Positions 1-5,554 of a stretch of DNA of 11,605 nt are shown in pieces. The stretch spans positions 1 to 11,605 of the forward strand of contig CAZLXP010000080.1 in assembly GCA_964563535.1 (NCBI GenBank). The letters run 5' to 3'. This DNA comes from WVWN01 sp964563535 (lineage in GTDB: Bacteria > RBG-13-66-14 > B26-G2 > WVWN01). Within the stretch, counting starts at the first letter, position 1. Each line of letters begins with the position of its first letter. The notes below the pieces were generated by a model. The model saw nothing but the letters and a program-made list of their open reading frames with translations. It was not told the origin of the DNA and searched no databases. The position numbers and the translations under genes were made by a program.

Positions 1-1272
1 GCGTCCCCCAACGCAGACGCGTTCGCGCGCGAAGCCGTCTTTTACGCCAACGCCATCTGCGTTCAACCTACTACCAACCCTTCACACGTGAGCATGCTTA
101 CCGGGTTATACCCCGCCGAACACGGCGTCGTTTCCAATTTTATTCCGATGCGGTCGGACGCGCCCACCCTCCCCCAACTGCTGGCGGCCCACGGTTACGA
201 GACCGCCGCCGTTACGGGGGGCTTCCCGTTGGACCGCCGCCTTTCGAACCTCGGGCCCGGGTTCCGATATTACGACGACTACATTAACCGGTGGTCTTAC
301 TTCCGACACACCCTCGTTTACGGTTTGGCGGTAGCTATCGATAAAAAATTATACGGCACGTTGCGGCCGGCGCCGGCGGTAACGACGGCGGCCCTCGACA
401 TCCTTGACCGGCGACGGGACCGACCTCTCTTCCTCTTCGTCCATTATTTCGACCCCCATCACCCGTACCGATACCACGGCGCCGCGGAACGCTTTTACGG
501 CGGGGCCGAACCGGTGGACTTTGAAGGGCGCGAGCTCGAGTTGAACCGCCGGTGGCATAAATACAAAGCAGGCGCGCCCCGGCCGCCGTTCGTCGCGGCG
601 GTCGAGGCCCTATACGACGACGAGATCTTCTACACCGACCGGGCCGTGGGCGACCTGTTGGCGCGGTTGCGGCGCCGCGACAGTTACGCCGAGACGCTCG
701 TCGTCGTCGCGAGCGACCACGGCGAGTCCTTCGGCGAACACGGCCGCAAATACCACGGCGGGACGGTATACGACCCCGAAACGCGGGTATGTTTATTGAT
801 AAAACCCGCGGCCGGCGGCGTACGGAGCCGGCGCGTCCGGACCCAAGTCGAAACGCTGTGCTTAACTTATACCGTACTCGCGGCGACCGGCGCCCCGGCG
901 GAAGCATACCGCGGCAAACGCGTCGACCTTCTTGCCGTACGGGACGACCCGGCGGCACCGGCCGCGGTGGGGTTTTCGCAGACCAACGACCGAACGACGC
1001 TGGCCGACGGCTCCACCGTGAGCCGAAAGTATTGCGTGCGGACCGCCGATAAAAAACTCATATTCGACGTCGCCGCCAGACGTTACGAATATTACGACCT
1101 CGCGGCCGACGTCGCCGAGACCCGCAACCTCGTGGGGCACGTCGACTGCGCGGCGTACGAACAATATCGCCGTGACTTAGCGCGCCATATCGACGAAGGG
1201 GCGTTAGCCGCCGGCGGCCGCGTCGGCGGAGACCTTGCGGAAGCGCTGCGGGCGCTGGGTTATGCGAATTAG
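1..1272 (+). CDS. Sulfatase-like hydrolase/transferase, 5'-truncated (alkaline phosphatase superfamily)
   Basis: The frame is open from base 1, so the N-terminus, with the first metal-binding Asp pair expected in this family, lies outside the window; 423 residues remain. Near the start is TTNPSH followed by VSMLTGLYPAEHGV, the nucleophile region of the sulfatase fold. The position that is Cys/Ser in formylglycine sulfatases (C-x-P-S-R) is Thr here (T-N-P-S-H), as in Thr-nucleophile phospho-transferases and hydrolases of the superfamily. A second metal site is visible as SDHGESFGEHG, followed by KYHGG. The C-terminus (YDLAADVAETRNL, then LRALGY at the very end) is typical of bacterial sulfatase-like proteins. 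It probably cleaves or transfers a sulfate or phosphate ester, but the substrate cannot be read from sequence. It ends with TAG and no strong terminator follows. Confidence 0.88.
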   Translation, partial: ASPNADAFAREAVFYANAICVQPTTNPSHVSMLTGLYPAEHGVVSNFIPMRSDAPTLPQLLAAHGYETAAVTGGFPLDRRLSNLGPGFRYYDDYINRWSYFRHTLVYGLAVAIDKKLYGTLRPAPAVTTAALDILDRRRDRPLFLFVHYFDPHHPYRYHGAAERFYGGAEPVDFEGRELELNRRWHKYKAGAPRPPFVAAVEALYDDEIFYTDRAVGDLLARLRRRDSYAETLVVVASDHGESFGEHGRKYHGGTVYDPETRVCLLIKPAAGGVRSRRVRTQVETLCLTYTVLAATGAPAEAYRGKRVDLLAVRDDPAAPAAVGFSQTNDRTTLADGSTVSRKYCVRTADKKLIFDVAARRYEYYDLAADVAETRNLVGHVDCAAYEQYRRDLARHIDEGALAAGGRVGGDLAEALRALGYAN

Positions 1273-1321
1273 CGCCGAACAGATTTCCGCCGGTTAAACG
1301 CTCCGCACGCCGCCTAGTCAC

Positions 1322-1393
1322 ACCCGGGCGATAGCTTGCAACGTCGCGGGCGGCCCGGGTACGGCCTTAGTCGTCGTCCGCGGCCGGCCGCGG
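1322..1393. repeat. GC-rich inverted repeats in the intergenic gap
   Basis: ACCCGGGC at 1322-1329 is the exact reverse complement of GCCCGGGT at 1353-1360. Further on, CCGCGGCCGGCCGCGG at 1378-1393 is a perfect 16-base palindrome. They follow the sulfatase-like gene. They could act as RNA hairpins ending its message, but no T-run follows either one, so a classical intrinsic terminator is not supported. The rest of 1273-1482 shows no gene; it turns AT-rich from about 1425, ahead of the next promoter. Confidence 0.4.
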
Positions 1394-1482
1394 TATGAAT
1401 CTACCTGGTCGCACGACGCGAATTAAAGATGACCGAATAAGTAATATAATTTTATTTTTGTTATGGTGACGCAAAAAAAGTA

Positions 1483-1510
1483 TTGACACCGAAAAGCAGG
1501 ATGTTATAAT
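1483..1510 (+). promoter_or_regulatory. Near-perfect sigma70 promoter for the beta-helix gene
   Basis: TTGACA (1483-1488), a 16-base spacer, and TATAAT (1505-1510). The -10 is also preceded by TG at 1502-1503, giving an extended -10. Both hexamers match consensus fully. Transcription would start near 1517, leaving a leader of only about 16 bases before the ATG. The start of the gene is therefore set by this promoter and the ribosome site next to it. Confidence 0.85.
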
Positions 1511-1517
1511 AATAACG

Positions 1518-1528
1518 AAAGGAGGTGG
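1518..1528 (+). promoter_or_regulatory. Strong Shine-Dalgarno site
   Basis: AAAGGAGGTGG ends a few bases before the ATG at 1533; the AGGAGG core has a 7-base spacing. It contains the complete anti-SD complement and fixes the start of the secreted beta-helix protein. Together with the promoter it predicts high expression. Confidence 0.85.
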
Positions 1529-1532
1529 ACCA

Positions 1533-2285
1533 ATGAAGAAATTGCTTCTTATTGCGGCCTGTTTCCTCTTGGCCGTATCGGCCGCGTACGCCGTTAAACT
1601 GCAAGACGCTTACGACAAAGCCGGCGCGGGCGAGGGTTACGATAAACTCCTCGTCCTTGACCGCAAGGTGACCTACACGGGCGGTTGCGGCGTTCTTATC
1701 GGGAAGAAATCCTGCATACGCGGAAGCGGCGCGGTCGTCAACTTGGACGGCAACAGCGTCCAGGCCGGCGGGACCGGAACGCAACTCGAAATCTCCGGCT
1801 GCTGCCTCGTCAACGCCGGTTACTACGGCGCGGTAAACGTCCTCGACGGCGGGAACGCGCTGATAAACGGCAATACCATTTGTAAGAGCAACGGCCTGGC
1901 GGGCATCCGGGTATGGGAATACTCCACGGCCACGCTCAAGAACAACATCATTTGGGGCAACGCCACCTACGGCGTCGCGAAACACGAGTATACCGGCACC
2001 TTGAGCATCCTCTACAACGACGTAGACAACAACAAGGGCGGAAACTACATGTACTTCTGCCCGGGTTGAGGCGGCGGCACCTGGTACAGTTTCGTACCAA
2101 CCCCCGCCACCGGCGAGATTCACGCCGACCCGCTCTTCGTCAACTATCCGCAAAACAATTTCTACCTGTCGCAGAGTTCACCCTGCCGCAACACCGGCGA
2201 GGGTGGCAAGGACATGGGCGCTAAGCCGTATTCGGTGGCCGTCGCGCCGACATCCCTCGGCCGCGTGAAGGCGTTGTTCGAATAA
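1533..2285 (+). CDS. Secreted right-handed beta-helix protein with an in-frame UGA: candidate selenoprotein or nonsense mutant
   Basis: Start ATG is supported by the strong SD. Residues 1-20 are a signal peptide (MKK, hydrophobic core, A-Y-A cleavage site), so the product is exported. Residues ~45-170 are beta-helix-like, with repeated N/G-rich turns such as ALINGNTICKSNGLAGI and ATLKNNIIWGNATYGVA. Codon 179 is TGA (2067-2069), preceded by C176-P-G, giving C-x-x-UGA. The same frame continues for 71 more codons to TAA at 2283-2285. The extension looks like genuine family sequence: IHADPLFVN, NNFYLSQSSPC, then GKDMGAKPY and the tail PTSLGRVKALFE. Seen directly: intact frame on both sides and a hairpin after the UGA. 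Inference: UGA may be read as selenocysteine; TGG or CGA mutated to TGA is the main alternative. If UGA is a stop, the product is 178 residues (1533-2069). The enzymatic role, if any, is unknown. Confidence 0.7.
2067..2108 (+). promoter_or_regulatory. In-frame UGA plus SECIS-like hairpin (candidate selenocysteine insertion signal)
   Basis: TGA at 2067-2069 is followed at once by a possible hairpin spanning 2070-2108. The outer stem is GGCGG (2070-2074) with CCGCC (2104-2108). The inner stem is TGGTAC (2082-2087) with GTACCA (2094-2099), closing a six-base loop AGTTTC. The loop starts 18 bases after the UGA and has G in its second position. Bacterial SECIS elements lie just after the UGA inside the coding region and have a short apical loop with a G near its start, so the geometry fits. 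The consensus is loose and such hairpins also arise by chance in GC-rich DNA. Confidence 0.4.
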
Positions 2286-2319
2286 CATAACAGTTACGTG
2301 CGCACGTAACGGGGCGAGC
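2245..2319 (+). repeat. Direct repeat, copy 1 (3' coding end + palindrome + start of terminator stem of the beta-helix gene)
   Basis: Bases 2245-2286 are identical over 42 bases to 2865-2906. After a 5-base divergent stretch, 2292-2319 matches 2912-2939 with one difference. The repeat encodes the tail PTSLGRVKALFE plus TAA, then an 18-base perfect palindrome (GTTACGTGC and its reverse complement, 2293-2310), then the first arm of the terminator. The two copies bracket hicBA. Confidence 0.92.
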
Positions 2320-2340
2320 CCTTCCGGCTCGCCCTTTATA
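2312..2340 (+). terminator. Intrinsic terminator of the beta-helix gene
   Basis: GGGCGAGCC (2312-2320 area) pairs with GGCTCGCCC ending at 2334 around a CTTCC loop, and TTTATA follows. It sits 27 bases after the TAA at 2285, not after the UGA at 2069. This is mild support for the longer reading frame being the original gene. Confidence 0.7.
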
Positions 2341-2375
2341 CGTATCCAAATCTTCTACTAAGCGCCGACTAATTA

Positions 2376-2384
2376 TGCTATATT
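2376..2384 (+). promoter_or_regulatory. Possible extended -10 promoter for hicBA
   Basis: TGCTATATT at 2376-2384 is an extended -10 (TGn plus TATATT), 37 bases before the hicB ATG. No good -35 is visible at the right distance. It is the only promoter-like sequence between the upstream terminator and hicB. Confidence 0.4.
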
Positions 2385-2420
2385 ATACGGGCGGTTAAAA
2401 TAATAATGGCAGGTGGCGGA

Positions 2421-2642
2421 ATGAAAGCAGTTTACGAGTGTGTCTTCGAGCCCCAGGAGGACGGCGGCTTCACCGTAACGGTACCTTCCCTCCCGGGGTG
2501 CATCTCTGAAGGCGATACGTACGCAGAAGCGCTAGCGAACGTCAAGGAAGCCATCGCGGCTTGGATAGAAGTATCGCGCGAGTACGGCGACGACATCCCG
2601 TCGGGGGACGTAGCGGTTGAACTCGTTACCGTAGAGTTATAA
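2421..2642 (+). CDS. hicB: HicB-family antitoxin (short form)
   Basis: 73 residues. The ATG at 2421 is preferred over the upstream in-frame ATG at 2406 because AGGTGG lies at 2411-2416 and family similarity begins at MKAVYECVFEPQEDGG. The pattern FTVTVPSLPGCISEGDTYAEALANVKEAI is the degenerate RNase H-like fold of HicB/UPF0150. The protein ends soon after this fold (VAVELVTVEL), so it lacks the C-terminal HTH or ribbon-helix-helix DNA-binding domain of longer HicB proteins. Its known role is to bind and neutralise the HicA mRNA interferase. It overlaps hicA by one base (TAATG), so translation is probably coupled. Here the antitoxin comes first, the reverse of the original hicAB order but common. 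Confidence 0.9.
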   Translation: MKAVYECVFEPQEDGGFTVTVPSLPGCISEGDTYAEALANVKEAIAAWIEVSREYGDDIPSGDVAVELVTVEL

Positions 2643-2860
2643 TGAAGTTGCCGCTGGTCTCGGGAAGGGAAACGGTTCGCCGGCTCGAGAGGGGGGGGTT
2701 CGTATTCGTGCGCCAGATAGGCAGTCACCTAATGTTACGCGGGGGCGAGCCACCGGTTACGCTCTCTGTTCCTAACCATAAAGATTTGAAGGCGGGTACG
2801 CTCCGTAATATCCTACGGCAAGCCGGAATAACCGTAAAACAGTTTAGCGAATTAAAATAG
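2642..2860 (+). CDS. hicA: HicA-family mRNA interferase toxin
   Basis: 72 residues, the usual HicA length, with a double-stranded-RNA-binding-like fold. Visible family motifs are LPLVSGRETVRRLERGGF, R-Q-x-GSH (catalytic His29 in G-S-H), and VPNHKDLKAGTLRNILRQAG followed by ITVKQF. HicA cleaves mRNA and stops growth when HicB is lost. Key residues are present, so it appears intact. Its TAG is followed four bases later by the second copy of the beta-helix gene tail; that copy happens to be in the hicA frame (SSPTSLGRVKALFE, then TAA). Readthrough of the TAG would append this tail, which is probably incidental. Confidence 0.92.
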   Translation: MKLPLVSGRETVRRLERGGFVFVRQIGSHLMLRGGEPPVTLSVPNHKDLKAGTLRNILRQAGITVKQFSELK

Positions 2861-2864
2861 AGTT

Positions 2865-2939
2865 CGCCGACATCCCTCGGCCGCGTGAAGGCGTTGTTCG
2901 AATAACCTGCTAGTTACGTGCGCGCGTAACGGGGCGAGC
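2865..2939 (+). repeat. Direct repeat, copy 2, downstream of hicA
   Basis: A second copy of the beta-helix gene 3' end, starting four bases after the hicA stop. The first 42 bases are identical to copy 1. The palindrome at 2913-2930 has one change, and the downstream terminator arm has diverged. No beta-helix coding sequence lies upstream of it, so it is a detached gene end. The arrangement is repeat-hicB-hicA-repeat, as expected from site-specific or homologous insertion of the cassette at a gene 3' end. Confidence 0.92.
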
Positions 2940-2956
2940 GCGAAGATCGCCCTTTT
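2932..2956 (+). terminator. Terminator after hicBA
   Basis: GGGCGA (2932-2937) pairs with TCGCCC (2947-2952) around a nine-base loop, followed by TTTT. The stem is shorter than that of copy 1 but uses the same arm sequence. It would end the hicBA transcript. Confidence 0.6.
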
Positions 2957-2994
2957 AAAACGGCCCCGGTTAAGGAATAAGCCGGGAGGGAATA

Positions 2995-3017
2995 TATAAG
3001 CGCCGACGGCGCGTATA
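2995..3017 (+). other. Hairpin in the leader region before the membrane protein gene
   Basis: GCGCCG (3000-3005) and CGGCGC (3007-3012) face each other around a single A. They are flanked by TATA on both sides (2995-2998 and 3014-3017). A one-base loop is too tight for full pairing in RNA, so a shorter stem with a wider loop is more likely. No clear -35/-10 pair is visible in 2957-3119. I see no tRNA or recognisable riboswitch there. Confidence 0.25.
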
Positions 3018-3119
3018 CCGGAAAAATCGAGGGGACTCACCCAGGTCGCGGTTCGCCGGAACTCTGACAGCCCTAGGGCGCGTCTCCTTCCCGAACAGGG
3101 AAAAAGGTGAACCGCCACG

Positions 3120-4673
3120 ATGGATATAAGAAAGACGGCGTGGGTAGCGTTTCTCCTGTTGATCGTCCTGAACCTAGGCCTGTTTTGGTTCAACCAATTC
3201 GTACCGACCCAGGACGGCCCGTGCCACCTCGAAAACGCGTTGCGGCTACGCGATTTATGTCTCCCGGGTGAGACCGGCGTTGAACAGTACTATCGACTCA
3301 ACTGGACAACGGGCACTAACCTTTTATACCATATAACCGTCGCCGCGTTCGCCACCGTCCTACCCCCTTTGGCGGCTGAACGGCTTTTCCTCTCCATCTA
3401 CCTAGTAGGGTTTGCCGCAGCGACGTACGGCCTCAGCCGGAGCGCGGGCTACCGTACGCCCCTAGCCGCCCTCGCGGTTCTCCCCTACGCGCTAACTTTC
3501 CCTTTCCACATGGGTTTCTTTAATTACTGCGTAGGCTTAGTTATTGCCTACGCGGCCTGGGCCTATTTCTGGCGCCGCCGCGACAACCCCCGGGTTCGAG
3601 ATTTCGTTATTTTGAACGCCGCCGGTATATTAGCTTATCTCGCCCACGTCGTCCCCGCCGTCATACTCTTAGCCGGTTTCTTCGCGTTAAATACCTGGCT
3701 GACCATAAGCGACCGGCCAGGGGGGCGTAAAACGTTGAAGAAACGCCTGGCCGCCTTCGCCGCTCTATTACCCGCTTGCGTCCTCCCGGGATACTATATA
3801 ACGACTTACCATTCGACGTGGCGCCACTGGGCGCCCTGGCGCGACCTCGCCCTTTCCTTGGTCACAGGCTCGTCGTTCCGCTTCTACAGCGCGAAGCAGC
3901 TGTACCTGGGCCTCGCGTCACTCGGCATCGTCCTGGCGGCGGTCGCGTTTCACTTCGTTGCGCGCAAACGGGATAAACAATTTTGGCTAGCTCCGCACAA
4001 CGGCTTTTTACTTTTGGCCCTCGGAACGTTGGCGCTATACTTCCTAACCCCGGACGCGGGCAACGGTTTCAGCGTCGTTTCGGGACGGTTGCTTATACTC
4101 CCCTGGCCGCTTTTCCTGATTTGGGCGGGCGACGACCTCACCCGGGCGGGCCGGTGGGTAATATTAGCCGCGGCGACGACGTTCGGCCTCGCCGTTTGGG
4201 GCGATACCCTATACCACTACCGGAAATTCAACCGCGAGCTACGGGATTTTTGCTCCGGAATCGAGCACGTGGAGGACGGTTCTAAAATCGCGTACCTCTA
4301 CTTCTCAGGATGGCAATACCGCATCGGCGTCTTCGCCGGTACGAGTAGCTACTACGCGTTGGACCGCGACGTCCTGGACTTCAACAATTACGAAGGCTAC
4401 CAAAAGACGTTCCCGGTGAATTTCGACTACCCCGGCTTCCGGCCGCAACGGGAGGATTTATGGCCGCCCGAAAAGTACCGCGTACGGAAATTCGCACCTG
4501 CGGTGGACTACGTCATAACCTGGGAGTTACCGGTCCGACAACCCGTCGCCAAGAAGCTGCGGAAATATTATAAGCGCGTTCATTCTCAAAGCCGCTTGCG
4601 CGTGTTTGAAGTTAAGAAGAAATACCGGAAGCCGCCGGCGGAAGGGCCTAGGCCTGCTCGAGCCGGGGCGTGA
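3120..4673 (+). CDS. Polytopic membrane protein, GT-C glycosyltransferase-like
   Basis: 517 residues. AGGTGA nine bases before the ATG supports the start. The N-terminal segment (about residues 8-25) is a membrane helix, followed by an outer loop with FVPTQDGPCHLENA. An acidic residue in this first loop is the usual catalytic site in GT-C transferases, which use lipid-linked sugar donors. About ten further hydrophobic segments follow to around residue 360, including FPFHMGFFNYCVGLVIAYA. The last ~150 residues are a soluble domain rich in Tyr and Trp (YLYFSGWQYRIGVF), presumably on the outer face, ending in a basic Pro-rich tail. It stands alone with its own terminator. GT-C membership is inferred from topology and the loop motif; the substrate is unknown. 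Confidence 0.72.
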   Translation: MDIRKTAWVAFLLLIVLNLGLFWFNQFVPTQDGPCHLENALRLRDLCLPGETGVEQYYRLNWTTGTNLLYHITVAAFATVLPPLAAERLFLSIYLVGFAAATYGLSRSAGYRTPLAALAVLPYALTFPFHMGFFNYCVGLVIAYAAWAYFWRRRDNPRVRDFVILNAAGILAYLAHVVPAVILLAGFFALNTWLTISDRPGGRKTLKKRLAAFAALLPACVLPGYYITTYHSTWRHWAPWRDLALSLVTGSSFRFYSAKQLYLGLASLGIVLAAVAFHFVARKRDKQFWLAPHNGFLLLALGTLALYFLTPDAGNGFSVVSGRLLILPWPLFLIWAGDDLTRAGRWVILAAATTFGLAVWGDTLYHYRKFNRELRDFCSGIEHVEDGSKIAYLYFSGWQYRIGVFAGTSSYYALDRDVLDFNNYEGYQKTFPVNFDYPGFRPQREDLWPPEKYRVRKFAPAVDYVITWELPVRQPVAKKLRKYYKRVHSQSRLRVFEVKKKYRKPPAEGPRPARAGA

Positions 4674-4709
4674 AGGCGGCCCGCGAGTAAGTTATCCGGG
4701 TTTTAAACG

Positions 4710-4742
4710 AAAAAGGGCGAGCCGCGAGGTTCGCCCTTTTTT
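4710..4742 (+). terminator. Strong intrinsic terminator
   Basis: GGGCGAGCC (4715-4723), a GCGA loop, then GGTTCGCCC (4728-4736), with an A-run before and six T after. It is 36 bases past the TGA of the GT-C-like gene. The A-run could make it work on both strands. Its stem sequence is nearly the same as the terminators at 2312 and 2932. Confidence 0.9.
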
Positions 4743-4747
4743 ATGCG

Positions 4748-4776
4748 TTGACAACGGCCCCGCGCCGGAATATGAT
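4748..4776 (+). promoter_or_regulatory. Sigma70 promoter of the membrane protein / restriction enzyme unit
   Basis: TTGACA (4748-4753), a 17-base spacer, TATGAT (4771-4776). The -35 is consensus and the -10 has one mismatch. It starts just past the preceding terminator and is the natural promoter for 4841-8412. Start of transcription is expected near 4783. Confidence 0.8.
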
Positions 4777-4811
4777 TTAGGGGTTAGAAGGGCATTCTGG
4801 GGGGCAATAAA

Positions 4812-4822
4812 GTCCTAAGGAC
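4812..4822. promoter_or_regulatory. Short inverted repeat in the 5' leader
   Basis: GTCCT-A-AGGAC lies about 30 bases after the predicted transcription start and 19 before the ATG. It could be a weak operator for the restriction unit, but it is short and no control-protein gene is seen nearby. Confidence 0.2.
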
Positions 4823-4840
4823 ACCATATAGGGAATAAAT

Positions 4841-5554
4841 ATGATAGAGACCCTCGTGTCTATAAAACCGGTAATAGAATTACTAACGGCCGCGGCGGCG
4901 TTGGGGTCTCTCGTATTATTGGCGGTTAACGCGTTACTTATTTACCGATATGTAGAAGAGACGCGAAAACAAGCCGAAGCTACATATAAAATTATGGAAT
5001 TTAACCGTGCCGAATTTGTCCCGAACGTCCAAGTATTATTCGATGTCGAGGAAAGGGTAATAAATGGCGTAACTTATAGGGGATTGTTTTGCGCGACGGA
5101 TGGCGAATTACGGATACCGGTCAAGTATATAAACCTTTCGAAAGGGTTATCCGAATTTTCTCTAAATTTTCAAGATTTCCCAACCGTTATTTCTACTTTT
5201 GCTGGGAATATACGTTTTGACGTTTCCTCTATTAATATGGTTGAAAAAATAGGGCCTACTGTTTTAAAAAGGGCTGAAGAATTTCCTTGGCATATTTTAT
5301 TCGACCTAAAGCGTGCATTCGATAACTCGGGGTTAGATTTTGACGCTCTTTATGTCTTAAATAATAGCGATTTTTCGGTTTGCTACCGCATAGAATACGG
5401 CGATGAAACAGAACCGTTCAGCGAAATTTGGCATATGCTTATTGAAGGATTAAAAGACATCGACGGTTCCGGTTGGCTTTTATTGGGTAATTGGTCGACG
5501 ATGTATAGACGGCGATATAAGAAAGGGGAGCAATGCCGGCACCCGATAGCGTAA
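4841..5554 (+). CDS. Membrane-anchored protein of unknown function, coupled to the type IIG enzyme
   Basis: 237 residues. I do not recognise a named family. Residues ~12-38 form one transmembrane helix (ELLTAAAALGSLVLLAVNAL), followed by a charged stretch EETRKQAEATYKIMEFNRAEF. That arrangement is common in small membrane-tethered proteins whose soluble C-terminal domain sits in the cytoplasm. The rest is a mixed alpha/beta soluble domain with no visible catalytic motif. The SD is weak (GGGA, six bases before ATG). The 3' end overlaps the restriction enzyme start by 22 bases in another frame, so the two are likely cotranscribed and translationally coupled. The gene is AT-rich: 5161-5220 holds 19 G/C of 60, against 38 of 60 at 3841-3900 in the previous gene. 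This suggests acquisition together with the enzyme. A role as accessory or sensor of the defence unit is inference only. Confidence 0.75.
   Translation: MIETLVSIKPVIELLTAAAALGSLVLLAVNALLIYRYVEETRKQAEATYKIMEFNRAEFVPNVQVLFDVEERVINGVTYRGLFCATDGELRIPVKYINLSKGLSEFSLNFQDFPTVISTFAGNIRFDVSSINMVEKIGPTVLKRAEEFPWHILFDLKRAFDNSGLDFDALYVLNNSDFSVCYRIEYGDETEPFSEIWHMLIEGLKDIDGSGWLLLGNWSTMYRRRYKKGEQCRHPIA

Noticed and set aside
2067..2069. UGA reassigned to Gly or Trp across the genome (alternative code)
   Set aside because: TGA ends the 517-residue gene at 4671-4673 just before a strong terminator, and ends the small gene at 10473-10475 before the rRNA promoter. The other intact genes contain no internal TGA.
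1461..2153. 230-residue frame on the minus strand opposite the beta-helix gene
   Set aside because: It covers the promoter and runs against codon patterns; the plus strand has signal peptide, SD and family motifs.
2957..3119. tRNA or riboswitch in the leader of the GT-C-like gene
   Set aside because: GGTTCG-like and hairpin fragments are present, but no cloverleaf or known aptamer core can be assembled.
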